A DNA stretch of 64,000 bases from assembly GCF_021206925.1 (NCBI RefSeq), contig NZ_JAJPRF010000018.1, forward strand, positions 1 through 64,000, written 5' to 3'. Position numbers and translations under genes: made by a program. The DNA comes from Rhodoflexus caldus (GTDB lineage: Bacteria > Bacteroidota > Bacteroidia > Cytophagales > Thermoflexibacteraceae). This document shows positions 8,600 through 17,072 of the stretch, in pieces (position 1 is the stretch's first letter; every line of letters begins with the position of its first letter). The notes under the pieces were generated by a model. It was not told where the DNA came from, ran no database searches, and worked only from the letters and a program-made list of their open reading frames with translations.

Positions 8600-10300
8600 C
8601 TATTTGAAAGTATAGGTCAATGAACTGCGCAGCAGCGTTTCCGTAAAGCGAACCCCGGGCTGTTCGGCACCGAAGCGAAACAAGTTGATATGCCCCCCTG
8701 TATCCAACATCAGTTTTTTCATGATGCTATACCGATAACCCAATTGCAGCATCAATTGGCGTGACGGTTCGGCAAAATCCACCGCATTGGACATATAGGT
8801 CAGTTTCAGTGAGCCGTTCATTTTTTTGTCAAAAAATTTGTAAGCAGTTCCGGCCGTCAGATTACGCATCTGCATGAAGTTTACTGCCGTGCGGTTATCA
8901 AACTGCATCGCCGTCAGGTCAAAGGTGAGCGGCTTATTGTTCCACGTCAGCACGTAGCCCGCCATCCATGTAACTGAATTGTTGCTGTTTTGCGCGCCCG
9001 TAAACAGGTTGAAGTCGTCAAAAGCATCGCGGGAAAAGGTCAAATTGAATACATGCGTGTAGCGTGTAGCAGGAATCGTGTAAATAGGTGATACATTCAG
9101 TGACCGATTCACATTTTCCACCCGCAGCGTATCGTTTCGCACCGTGTTGCGAAAGCCAAAGTTGTTGAAGCCTGCCGTAAGTGTCAGCTTTTCGGTTGCC
9201 TGCCAATTGGCGTTAATCATCCCCGTCAGTTGGTAAGCTGTTGCCCCTTTCAGCCCTGATACGTTGTTGATGCGCTGCCCGATAGCCCCTGAAAGGGTAA
9301 TTTTACCGCTTTTCAGGTTCATGCGCGGCTCTATGCGGTAATTTGCTTGGTCGGGTTGCAAAAAAGGATAGCCCAACGTACGGAAACCTTCGGTTACATA
9401 ATCGCCATATAGCCGTATTGACCATACTTTTCCGTTGCGCCCCACGGTTCCGCGAAAGGCTGTCCCCAAGCGACCGGTGAGGTTGAAAGGCATCAGCCCT
9501 GCGAACATATTATCGTCGGCAAGACTTTCGGCAAGTGCATTTTCAGTAAAAGCAGAGCGAGCAACTTCCCCTTCCAAATAGTAAGCCGAGCCAATTTTAT
9601 ACTTGCCGCCTACCGAAAATACCAGATTTTCTTGCGGTGCAACCTGCGTCAGTAATTCAGGCACAGAACCGACAATATCCGACGAACGCATGAAACCCAC
9701 GTGTAAATGAGTGGCATCATCGGCACCGTAGCCAAACTTGCCTGAATACACGCGCCGCGTGTAAGCCCCTATAACACCCAGCACAGGATTCTGAGCCACA
9801 GGCAGTTGCGCATTGCCGCCATGAAACGCAACCCGCCACTTTTTTGCCAACAGCATATCTGCACCCAAACCGAATATGCGAATATCGCCCGAGGTAAAGT
9901 GCATGAATTTAGGTACATAAGTCCCCAGCAATGCTTTACCGAATTTTAACTGTGGCGCAAAACCAACCGAATTTACGGGGTTGGTAATGAACTCAAACAG
10001 ATTTTGGTCAAGAGGAATCGGGGTGTTGATGTTGCGCTGATTATTGGCCAGCATCATGGAAAAAGGTATCTGAATACCTTTGATGCCAATACTGCCCGAA
10101 CCCATGAACCGATAAAGTTCATCAGGACGGCGGGGGCGAATGTCTGCACCCACAGAGCGCATACGATACCATTCGCCCTGCACCGATACCTGCCCTGAAT
10201 AAGTAAAAAAGGGAGATGAGGATGTTGGCTGCTGTCCAAAAAGCCTGTTATTGCCAACTAACAGAAGACATACCAAAAATATTCGTAGAGCTGCTGCCAT
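8600..10300 (-). CDS. Outer-membrane beta-barrel protein of unknown function
   Basis: A 566-residue protein with a Sec signal peptide (LRIFLVCLLLVG core, cleavage near FGQQ). The body consists of alternating polar and aromatic strands, and the last strand ends in SSLTYTFK, as expected for an outer-membrane barrel. Phrases such as LSGAIGQRINNVSG and LTLTAGFNNFGFRN fit paired barrel strands. I cannot assign a named family. It is the first gene of a probable operon with the lipoprotein and the broken T9SS cargo gene, which suggests a cell-surface assembly. Alternatives include a channel or an assembly factor for the large secreted protein. Confidence 0.7.
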   Translation of the reverse strand: MAAALRIFLVCLLLVGNNRLFGQQPTSSSPFFTYSGQVSVQGEWYRMRSVGADIRPRRPDELYRFMGSGSIGIKGIQIPFSMMLANNQRNINTPIPLDQNLFEFITNPVNSVGFAPQLKFGKALLGTYVPKFMHFTSGDIRIFGLGADMLLAKKWRVAFHGGNAQLPVAQNPVLGVIGAYTRRVYSGKFGYGADDATHLHVGFMRSSDIVGSVPELLTQVAPQENLVFSVGGKYKIGSAYYLEGEVARSAFTENALAESLADDNMFAGLMPFNLTGRLGTAFRGTVGRNGKVWSIRLYGDYVTEGFRTLGYPFLQPDQANYRIEPRMNLKSGKITLSGAIGQRINNVSGLKGATAYQLTGMINANWQATEKLTLTAGFNNFGFRNTVRNDTLRVENVNRSLNVSPIYTIPATRYTHVFNLTFSRDAFDDFNLFTGAQNSNNSVTWMAGYVLTWNNKPLTFDLTAMQFDNRTAVNFMQMRNLTAGTAYKFFDKKMNGSLKLTYMSNAVDFAEPSRQLMLQLGYRYSIMKKLMLDTGGHINLFRFGAEQPGVRFTETLLRSSLTYTFK

Positions 10301-10438
10301 ACGCCATAGGGAAAAATCTGAAACGGAACAAAACGGCGAAGTTTGTTTTGATTGGATAACTCAAAGTTCCGCCATATGGTATTCAGACAGCAGCCTGTCC
10401 ACCCCTACATTTGCCCCTACAAAAACGAAAAAAATAAA

Positions 10439-10480
10439 AATCCGCTGTAAAATATTGATTTACAGCGGATTAACGGCGTA
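10439..10480 (-). terminator. Hairpin terminator after the ATPase pair
   Basis: A perfect 13-bp inverted repeat (10439-10451 with 10459-10471). Reading on the minus strand it is followed by a long T-rich run. It sits 21 bases beyond the stop of the downstream ATPase gene. Confidence 0.85.
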
Positions 10481-10491
10481 TCAATAAGCCC

Positions 10492-12015
10492 CTACAATAC
10501 CTCTACAATCAACTCTCTAACTTCCTTCTCGGCACAGCCCAAGCCGATGAGCACCACTTCGCGGTTTTGATGCAAATACTTCTGATGATAACCCTTCGCT
10601 TTGATTTGGGCAAGGGCTTCCGCCGCGCTGCCGTTTACCTTGAACTCAATCACAAAGAACGCATCGGGTGTATATACCACTACGTCAATCCTGCCTTTGG
10701 CGGTTTGCACTTCGGTCTGCGTGTAAGTTTGCATCAGCGAAAACGCCATGAAGAAAATAGCATGGTAGAACGCCTCATAGCGTTCCATGAATTGTTCATA
10801 GGGAATGTTGGCTAGCAGCGTGTTCAAAGCGTCTTGGAACTGTTCGTAGTTCCGCCGTTGCAGATATTGCAACATGTTGAAAATCAACGGGCTGATTTGC
10901 TTTTTGCCGCTAAAATCGCTTAACATGAATTGCAACAACGCGTGCCGTACTTCCCGATTGGGGTAAGAAAGCGTGTAAATGTCCTCTATCTTGTTTTGAA
11001 TCGTCAGGTAGCCTGTCTGGAACAGCAACGCCATTTCATCTACGTTTTCCACCTGAAAATTGCCTAATTGGATTTCGGAAAGTTGTACTTCTTCCAAGTT
11101 GTAGGTAAACTTTTCCCGCAGCTTTTTAACCAGAAAAGTCGGTGTACCCGTGGCAAACCAGAAGTTACCGAACTGCTGTTGCGACATGAGGTTCAAAACC
11201 GAAAATGGATTGTACACCGTCTCCTTGCCGCCCCACAAATAGCCATTGTACCACGTGCGGATTTTTTCCAGCATCTCATGGCGACTTACGCCTTCGTTTT
11301 GTGCCAAAAGGTCAATTTCACGGTCAAAATATTGTTCCAGTTCAGCCTGTGTATAGCCCAGCAATGCAGCATATTGCGGGTGAATGGTAATATCGTGCAG
11401 ATTGTTCAAATCCGAAAAAATAGACACCTTGCTGAACCGCGAAACACCCGTGAGGAAAAAAAAGCGGATGTACGGGTCTAAGTCTTTGATGACTGAATAG
11501 AAATTTTTCAGCATGTCCCTGTTTACTGCTGCCTTTTCGGGTTGTTCCAAAAAGTCAATAATCGGTTTGTCGTATTCGTCAATCAGGATGACGACCTGCC
11601 CCTGTTGCTCGTACAATTGCAGGATAAACGAACGCATCCATTCGCCGGGTTGGTCGCCCGTAACGGTAATTTGAAAAGCATCTGCCAGCCTTTGCAGTTC
11701 CTGCCGCAAGCGCAGTTTCAGGTCGTCGGTTTGGTAGGTAAGTTGCGCAAAACTCAAATGAATCACAGGGCTTTTGCGCTGCCAGTCTATCTTGTCTTCA
11801 ATCCAAAGCCCTTTGAAAAGCGCCTGATTGCCCAGAAATATCTCTTTCATCGTGCTGAGCAGCAGCGACTTACCAAAGCGGCGCGGGCGGGAAAGGAAGT
11901 AGTACTTGCCTTGGTCTATCAAACGGAAAATGTGCGCGGTTTTGTCGATGTACACATAGCCACCTCGGCGCAACTCGCCGAAATCCTGAATGCCAATGGG
12001 GTATTTCTGAATCAT
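10492..12015 (-). CDS. AAA-ATPase-like protein with PD-(D/E)XK nuclease-like C-terminus, copy 1
   Basis: A 507-residue member of the AAA-ATPase-like/DUF1703 family, which is common in Bacteroidota and of unknown function. From the ATG at 12015: a conserved N-terminal segment (MIQKYPIG), the Walker A variant RRFGKS at residues 45-50, a Walker B-like strand VVILIDEYD near residue 155, and a C-terminal nuclease-like core with GRID followed by IEFK, the D...E-x-K arrangement. The ATG overlaps the stop of copy 2 as ATGA, so the two are probably translationally coupled. A longer reading from 12057 would only add 14 residues inside copy 2. Residues about 92-150 are unlike copy 2, while other blocks are identical at DNA level. 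No DNA target or partner is evident. Confidence 0.85.
   Translation of the reverse strand: MIQKYPIGIQDFGELRRGGYVYIDKTAHIFRLIDQGKYYFLSRPRRFGKSLLLSTMKEIFLGNQALFKGLWIEDKIDWQRKSPVIHLSFAQLTYQTDDLKLRLRQELQRLADAFQITVTGDQPGEWMRSFILQLYEQQGQVVILIDEYDKPIIDFLEQPEKAAVNRDMLKNFYSVIKDLDPYIRFFFLTGVSRFSKVSIFSDLNNLHDITIHPQYAALLGYTQAELEQYFDREIDLLAQNEGVSRHEMLEKIRTWYNGYLWGGKETVYNPFSVLNLMSQQQFGNFWFATGTPTFLVKKLREKFTYNLEEVQLSEIQLGNFQVENVDEMALLFQTGYLTIQNKIEDIYTLSYPNREVRHALLQFMLSDFSGKKQISPLIFNMLQYLQRRNYEQFQDALNTLLANIPYEQFMERYEAFYHAIFFMAFSLMQTYTQTEVQTAKGRIDVVVYTPDAFFVIEFKVNGSAAEALAQIKAKGYHQKYLHQNREVVLIGLGCAEKEVRELIVEVL
11246..11445. repeat. 200-bp perfect repeat, copy in ATPase gene 1
   Basis: Every base matches 12766-12965 in the paralogous gene, in direct orientation and 1,520 bp apart. 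The flanking bases differ at once (11245 against 12765, and 11446 against 12966). Confidence 0.95.
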
Positions 12016-13541
12016 ACGCTTTCGGTGATTAGTTCCTTGACTTCCTTTTCGGCACAACCCAAGCCGATGAGCACCACTTCGCGGTTTTGGTGCAAATATT
12101 TTTGATGATATCCCTTTGCTTTGATTTGTGCCAGCGCTTCCGCCGCGCTGCCGTTTACTTTGAACTCAATCACAAAAAATGCATCGGGCGTGTGCACCAC
12201 CGCGTCAATCCTGCCTTTGGCGGTTTGCACTTCGGTTTGTGTGTAGGTCTGCATCAACGAAAAAGCCATGAAGAAAATGGCATGGTAGAACGCCTCATAG
12301 CGTTCCATGAACTGTTCGTAGGGAATGTTGGCCAGCAGTGTGTTGAGCGCATCCTGAAACTGTTCGTAGTTGCGGGCTTTCAGGTAGCGCACCATGTTGC
12401 GCACAATGGGATGCACCGATTCCTGACCGCTGAAGTCCCTAAGCATGAATTGCAGCAACGAATCTTTAACTTCCTGATTGGGATAGCGCAAAATGAACGT
12501 TCCCATGTCGCGCTCTTTGATGGTCAGGTAGCCCGTTTGGAACAGCAGTGCCGTTTCGCTGATGTTTTCAATCAACAGGTTGGATAGAATTCCCTCGTCG
12601 GCACTGACTTCTTCCAAGTTGTAGGTAAACTTTTCGCGCAGTTTTTTGACCAAAAACGTGGGCGTACCCGTGGCAAACCAGAAGTTACCGAACTGCTGTT
12701 GCGACATGAGGTTCAAAACCGAAAACGGATTATACACGGTTTCCTTGCCGCCCCAGAGGTAGCCGTTGTACCACGTGCGGATTTTTTCCAGCATCTCATG
12801 GCGACTTACGCCTTCGTTTTGTGCCAAAAGGTCAATTTCACGGTCAAAATATTGTTCCAGTTCAGCCTGTGTATAGCCCAGCAATGCAGCATATTGCGGG
12901 TGAATGGTAATATCGTGCAGATTGTTCAAATCCGAAAAAATAGACACCTTGCTGAACCGCGAAACGCCCGTGAGGAAGAAAAAGCGAATATAAGGGTCTA
13001 AGTCTTTGATGACCGAATAAAATGATTTAAGAATATCGCGGTTTTCCAGCGCAATCGGCAGTTCATCCTGACTCAAGAAATCAATAATCGGTTTGTCGTA
13101 TTCATCTATTAAAATAGCGACCTGTCCCTCTTTTTGATAGACTTTTTCAATCAGTTCGGCGTGCTTTTCTTTGAGCGTAGGGGCTTGCAGTGTAATTCCG
13201 AAGTTACCTGCAAGTTTGACCAATTGGTCGCTGAGCGAATCGGTCAGGCTGCGGTCGCGGGTATCTACTTGTGCAAAACTCAAATGAATCACAGGGCTTT
13301 TGCGCTGCCAATCTATCTTGTCTTCAATCCAAAGCCCTTTGAACAGTTGTTGATTGCCCAGAAATATCTCTTTCATTGTGCTGAGCATCAGCGACTTGCC
13401 GAACCGACGCGGGCGGGAAAGGAAGTAGTACTTGCCTTGGTCTATCAAACGGAAAATGTGCGCGGTTTTGTCGATGTACACATAGCCACCTCGGCGCAAC
13501 TCGCCGAAATCCTGAATGCCGATGGGGTATTTCTGAATCAT
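12012..13541 (-). CDS. AAA-ATPase-like protein with PD-(D/E)XK nuclease-like C-terminus, copy 2
   Basis: A 509-residue paralogue of the next gene downstream, with the same layout: Walker A RRFGKS at residues 45-50, LIDEYDKPIIDF after the Walker B strand, and GRIDAVV...VIEFK in the C-terminal nuclease-like domain. It is the promoter-proximal copy. Its stop overlaps the start of copy 1 by ATGA. It shares a 200-bp perfectly identical block with copy 1 (12766-12965 against 11246-11445) and a block of about 113 bp at the 5' end, but differs strongly at residues about 92-155 and in the stretch following LEEV. Mosaic identity points to gene conversion. Proposed roles for this family (defence, mobile element, DNA repair) are unproven. 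Confidence 0.85.
   Translation of the reverse strand: MIQKYPIGIQDFGELRRGGYVYIDKTAHIFRLIDQGKYYFLSRPRRFGKSLMLSTMKEIFLGNQQLFKGLWIEDKIDWQRKSPVIHLSFAQVDTRDRSLTDSLSDQLVKLAGNFGITLQAPTLKEKHAELIEKVYQKEGQVAILIDEYDKPIIDFLSQDELPIALENRDILKSFYSVIKDLDPYIRFFFLTGVSRFSKVSIFSDLNNLHDITIHPQYAALLGYTQAELEQYFDREIDLLAQNEGVSRHEMLEKIRTWYNGYLWGGKETVYNPFSVLNLMSQQQFGNFWFATGTPTFLVKKLREKFTYNLEEVSADEGILSNLLIENISETALLFQTGYLTIKERDMGTFILRYPNQEVKDSLLQFMLRDFSGQESVHPIVRNMVRYLKARNYEQFQDALNTLLANIPYEQFMERYEAFYHAIFFMAFSLMQTYTQTEVQTAKGRIDAVVHTPDAFFVIEFKVNGSAAEALAQIKAKGYHQKYLHQNREVVLIGLGCAEKEVKELITESV
12766..12965. repeat. 200-bp perfect repeat, copy in ATPase gene 2
   Basis: Partner of 11246-11445. Surrounding coding sequence shows many synonymous and non-synonymous differences, so the identity is local to this block. 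Confidence 0.95.
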
Positions 13542-13622
13542 AGGGGAAAATTAGGCAAAAATGACCTTTTTTATGATTGCTTGACTTGCTGCTTTGGCAG
13601 ATATGCTTGTCTGTTCTATTAT

Positions 13623-14501
13623 TCAGACAAGGTTGCGCAAAAATTCGGTCATATCCTGTTCTTGCGAAAGTCCTAACTTTTTGCGCAGACGATAACGCGC
13701 CATTTCTACCGAACGAACACTGATAGAAAGAAAATCAGCAGTTTCCTGCGTTGTTCTGCCATGGTAGATGTGTACGCACAAGTACTTTTCGTTGCGACTG
13801 AGCTGTGGAAAAGTATCTGACAGTTTTTTCCAAAAAACAGGATGTAATTCACGGATTTGGCTCTCTATGGTTTGTAAATCGTCTTTCATTTTCAACTCTT
13901 TGTTCACCACTTTAATGAGATTGGCGATATGTGGCATGAGTTGTCCGTTTAACAATGTGCTAACATCTTCTGCCTGCCTTTTTAACTCCTTAATTAACCT
14001 GTTTTTGCGCATCACCTGCGCGTTAATATTTTCCAGTGCTTCGGTTCTCTCCCGGATAAGTTTTTGTTGCTCGGCTACTAAATTTCTATGAAGAATAAGT
14101 ATGCGTAAAGCACTTTGTACACGTGCGTGCAGTTCGGTTGGATCAATCGGCTTGCGGATAAAGTCTGTTGCACCTGTCAGCAAAGCCTCGCTCAAATGCT
14201 CCGGTGCTTGCTGAAAAGCTGTAATCATAATGATTGGTATATCTGCCAATTCCGCTTGCTCACGTATTTTTTTAATTAGTTCAATACCATTGAGTTGCGG
14301 CATATCCCAATCGGTAATAATCAGGTCAGGCTGCTCTTTGGTAAGTACTTTCAACGCTGCCATACCGTTATTGGCGTACAGGATACGCATTTGATTAAAA
14401 AGAGAAGAAAGAGATGTGCTCAAAAAATCAGCATGAGCAGGCTCGTCCTCCACAACCAATGTGGTAAATGATGTTGATTGAAGTTGTAAATTGAGTTGCA
14501 T
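13623..14501 (-). CDS. Response regulator with LuxR-type HTH output domain
   Basis: A 292-residue protein (ATG at 14501; a TTG two codons upstream is also in frame). Residues 1-125 form a receiver domain: acidic pair ED near residue 18, phospho-acceptor Asp64 in IITDWDMP, Thr94 and Lys117 in FIRKP. A helical, probably coiled-coil linker of about 90 residues follows, then a C-terminal helix-turn-helix of the LuxR/GerE type (LSRNEKYLCV ... TTQETADFLSISVRSVEMARYRLRKKL). It should dimerise and bind DNA when phosphorylated. It starts 31 bases after the stop of the TPR sensor kinase on the same strand, its obvious partner. A TAnnTTTG promoter match lies almost at the start codon, so it may also be transcribed alone. 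Confidence 0.9.
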   Translation of the reverse strand: MQLNLQLQSTSFTTLVVEDEPAHADFLSTSLSSLFNQMRILYANNGMAALKVLTKEQPDLIITDWDMPQLNGIELIKKIREQAELADIPIIMITAFQQAPEHLSEALLTGATDFIRKPIDPTELHARVQSALRILILHRNLVAEQQKLIRERTEALENINAQVMRKNRLIKELKRQAEDVSTLLNGQLMPHIANLIKVVNKELKMKDDLQTIESQIRELHPVFWKKLSDTFPQLSRNEKYLCVHIYHGRTTQETADFLSISVRSVEMARYRLRKKLGLSQEQDMTEFLRNLV

Positions 14502-14504
14502 ATA

Positions 14505-14512
14505 CAAAGCTA
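14505..14512 (-). promoter_or_regulatory. Possible -7 promoter element (TAGCTTTG)
   Basis: On the minus strand these bases read TAGCTTTG, an exact fit to the Bacteroidota -7 consensus TAnnTTTG. It ends 3 bases before the response-regulator ATG, which would give a leaderless or nearly leaderless mRNA. I see no clear TTTG -33 element at the usual spacing, so this is tentative. Confidence 0.35.
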
Positions 14513-14532
14513 CAAAACAGCTTTGACTTGGC

Positions 14533-16752
14533 TTATGCTGTGTCGTTAGCAGGCATTTGTGCTACCAAAGAAAGCAGATTTTTATATGCTCCTTCATGAT
14601 AGTGAATAACTGCATCTTGCATTTGATGTACCCAAAAAGCAACCTGCGGCGAATATTCTGCATCAATGGTCGCTAATATTTGTCTGATTTCTCCCAGTTC
14701 GTACAACTCCTTCTGATATAACTTTTCAACAAAAGGCTGCAAATAAGTTTGTTCATTTGCAGATAAAAAAATCAGATTGTCAGTCCTTTTTGATGTAACA
14801 GTTATTGGAGATTCTTCATGGGCATTATCCTTTGCAACAAATGTCAGAAAAAACGTTGTTCCTTGGTTTAGTTTGCTTTCCACTCCAATAGTGCCGCCTT
14901 GTGCTTCCATTGCCAGTTTGCAAAAAGTAAGTCCCAGACCGTTGGAACGATAGTTACCGGAGGACTGATTAGGATTTACCTGAAAGAATTTGTCAAAAAT
15001 ATGCGGAAGAGCTTCGGGCGGGATACCGATTCCTGTATCGGCTACACTGATTACCGCTGTGCCTTGTGCAGAAGTCGGAACGGACTGTACAGTAATGCTT
15101 CCTTCCGCAGGAGTAAAACGAATGGCGTTGCTAATTAAATTAACAAAAATCCGTTCGGTGAGTGCAGCATCTGCCCAAACAATCAGATTTTCGGGAATCA
15201 GGCAATTTAAAGACAGCGCTTTGCCATCTGTTTGACAGTTTAATTCCGTGAGTGTCTGTTGCAGTACTTGATGTAAATTAACTTCCTGAACATCAGCATG
15301 ATAGCTTAAATCTTCCAACTTGTCCACTTCTAAAATATTCAGTACCATATTCATCATCCGACGAGCGGCCTGTGTGGTTGTCGGCTCCTTTGCCCGTTGA
15401 ATAATTGTTGCAAGCGGATTTTTCAAGTCATGGACGATAGTCCCTGTAAGCAAACGTTTAAATTGGTCTAACTTCTGCAACTGTTTATTATTTTGCCTAA
15501 TTTCTTCCAATTGCTCCTCAATTTGTAAATTGGCATGACGCAACCTGTTTCGCTGCCGAAACAGCGCAGTAAGCAACCCCGAAAGTAGCAAGAGCCCCGC
15601 CACTGCTGCGATAGCAATAATTTCCCTCGTATTTTTTTGTTGCGCCAACAGGTCGTTGTTGGTTTTTGCCAATTTCAGCTCCGATTCGCTTTTCTCTAAG
15701 TCATACTGTCGGCGAATTTTCAGTGCTTCGGCTTTCAGCATCAGCAAATCGTATTCCTTTTCTTTCTGATATGCCTTTTGCAGATAGTAGATAGCCTCAG
15801 AAAGTTTACCCTCTTTCTGATAAAGGAAAGATGCCCGTTTATAGGCTTTTATACAGGCAGGTAAGGCATTCACGTAGTCATCACCTGTAATTTTTATCCA
15901 CCGGAAAACGGTATCCATACTTGCACGGGCTTGGCTCATGCGCCCAAGTTTAGCGTTGATTTCAGCTATTTCGCTCAGGGAGGAAATTGCATTGAACATA
16001 TCATTCCATTTGCAGCTGGTATTCACATCAAATGCAAGTAAAGGAAGGGCTTCTTTCAATCTGCCCATTTGATGCAATACGCTGCCTTTGTTGCCTTGCA
16101 GCAGTGCATGCCAAATATTGGAGGCATCCTGTTTTTGAATCAGCGCAATGCCTTTATCAAATATTGCTAATGCTTGTGCCAACTTATTTTGCTTTTCATA
16201 GGCAAGCGCAAGCGTGTTGTAAATTTCTACGTGTTGTTTCCTGTAATCCCATGTTTCCATAAGATGCATAGCCTCTGTGCCCACCTGCTCTACTTCATCG
16301 TAAGCCTTCGCACGATACAAATTATTGAGCACTTGTACATAAGCATTTATGAGCAAATCATAACGGCCTGTTTTTGCACTCAAATCGCGCGCTTTCAGAA
16401 AGTACTCGGTATGTCTGCTAACCGTGTTGCCCTGAGTAAAAGACCCTACCAGTGCCCACTGAAAATAAATGGCTGCTTTCAGTGTATCGTTTACCGCAGG
16501 CTGTTCTGCATAGGACAGGAATTTTTGCAAAGTCGGAACACCCTCCCGATACAGAAACTGTTGAGTAATCAGCCGAAATACCTCCCAACTGATTTTTTCT
16601 TTATCCTCACCGGAAATGTTGGGCTGAAAAAAAGCGGTTTGCAAGCTGTCTATCCGACGTTGAGGCTCTTCCTGCGGAATGGCAAGCACCATACTTATAC
16701 TTGCTGCAAACAAGACGGAAAGAACAATTTTAAAACGCCAAAACAGAGACAT
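14533..16752 (-). CDS. TPR-containing sensor histidine kinase
   Basis: A 740-residue kinase if the in-frame TTG just upstream is used, 739 from the ATG at 16752. An N-terminal signal peptide is followed by a periplasmic region of tetratricopeptide-like helices (about residues 40-370), one membrane span (about 385-405, IIAIAAVAGLLLLSGLLTAL) and a coiled coil. The HisKA domain has the phospho-acceptor His441 in GTIVHDLKNPLA, and the HATPase domain has the N box NLISNAIRF, then DTGIGIPPEALPHIFDKF and GLGLTFCKLA. About 100 extra residues follow the ATPase domain and match nothing I know. The downstream response regulator is its likely substrate. The stimulus is unknown; TPR sensors of this layout are widespread in Bacteroidota. 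Confidence 0.9.
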   Translation of the reverse strand: MSLFWRFKIVLSVLFAASISMVLAIPQEEPQRRIDSLQTAFFQPNISGEDKEKISWEVFRLITQQFLYREGVPTLQKFLSYAEQPAVNDTLKAAIYFQWALVGSFTQGNTVSRHTEYFLKARDLSAKTGRYDLLINAYVQVLNNLYRAKAYDEVEQVGTEAMHLMETWDYRKQHVEIYNTLALAYEKQNKLAQALAIFDKGIALIQKQDASNIWHALLQGNKGSVLHQMGRLKEALPLLAFDVNTSCKWNDMFNAISSLSEIAEINAKLGRMSQARASMDTVFRWIKITGDDYVNALPACIKAYKRASFLYQKEGKLSEAIYYLQKAYQKEKEYDLLMLKAEALKIRRQYDLEKSESELKLAKTNNDLLAQQKNTREIIAIAAVAGLLLLSGLLTALFRQRNRLRHANLQIEEQLEEIRQNNKQLQKLDQFKRLLTGTIVHDLKNPLATIIQRAKEPTTTQAARRMMNMVLNILEVDKLEDLSYHADVQEVNLHQVLQQTLTELNCQTDGKALSLNCLIPENLIVWADAALTERIFVNLISNAIRFTPAEGSITVQSVPTSAQGTAVISVADTGIGIPPEALPHIFDKFFQVNPNQSSGNYRSNGLGLTFCKLAMEAQGGTIGVESKLNQGTTFFLTFVAKDNAHEESPITVTSKRTDNLIFLSANEQTYLQPFVEKLYQKELYELGEIRQILATIDAEYSPQVAFWVHQMQDAVIHYHEGAYKNLLSLVAQMPANDTA

Positions 16753-17072
16753 CAACTTAAAAAAGTATTGAGTGCATCAATCAGGTAGCTATTATATAAC
16801 GTATCCGGCAGGTGAATATTTTTATGCTTTATCTGTCAGTATCTGAGAAGGTGTTTATTAGCGTTAGTCTGAACAAATCCTAAGGCCGTAGTATAAACAA
16901 TATTGCTTTCTGCTAAGTAAGCGAGAGATTTTTGCGCTTATTTTTTAAACACGGAAAACACAGGTTTGCACGAACCTATTCATAAACATCTAAATCATCG
17001 TTCATATGTGTTTCCGCTTGAATCCGCTTTTTGAAAGACGCCTAATAGAAGAAATCGCAACTTGTCCACTTG
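16753..17072. other. Intergenic region, 320 bp
   Basis: It lies between the end of the HD-hydrolase gene and the start of the sensor-kinase gene, both on the minus strand, so it should hold the kinase promoter. No open reading frame of note, no RNA gene and no strong hairpin with a T-run is visible. Confidence 0.5.

Noticed and set aside
12016-12057. Fourteen extra N-terminal residues of ATPase copy 1
   Set aside because: They overlap the last codons of copy 2. The ATG at 12015 aligns exactly with the start of copy 2 and forms an ATGA overlap.
10492-13541. Transposase or insertion sequence interpretation of the duplicated pair
   Set aside because: No DDE or HUH motif, no terminal inverted repeats and no target duplication are visible around the pair. 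It is a tandem gene duplication.
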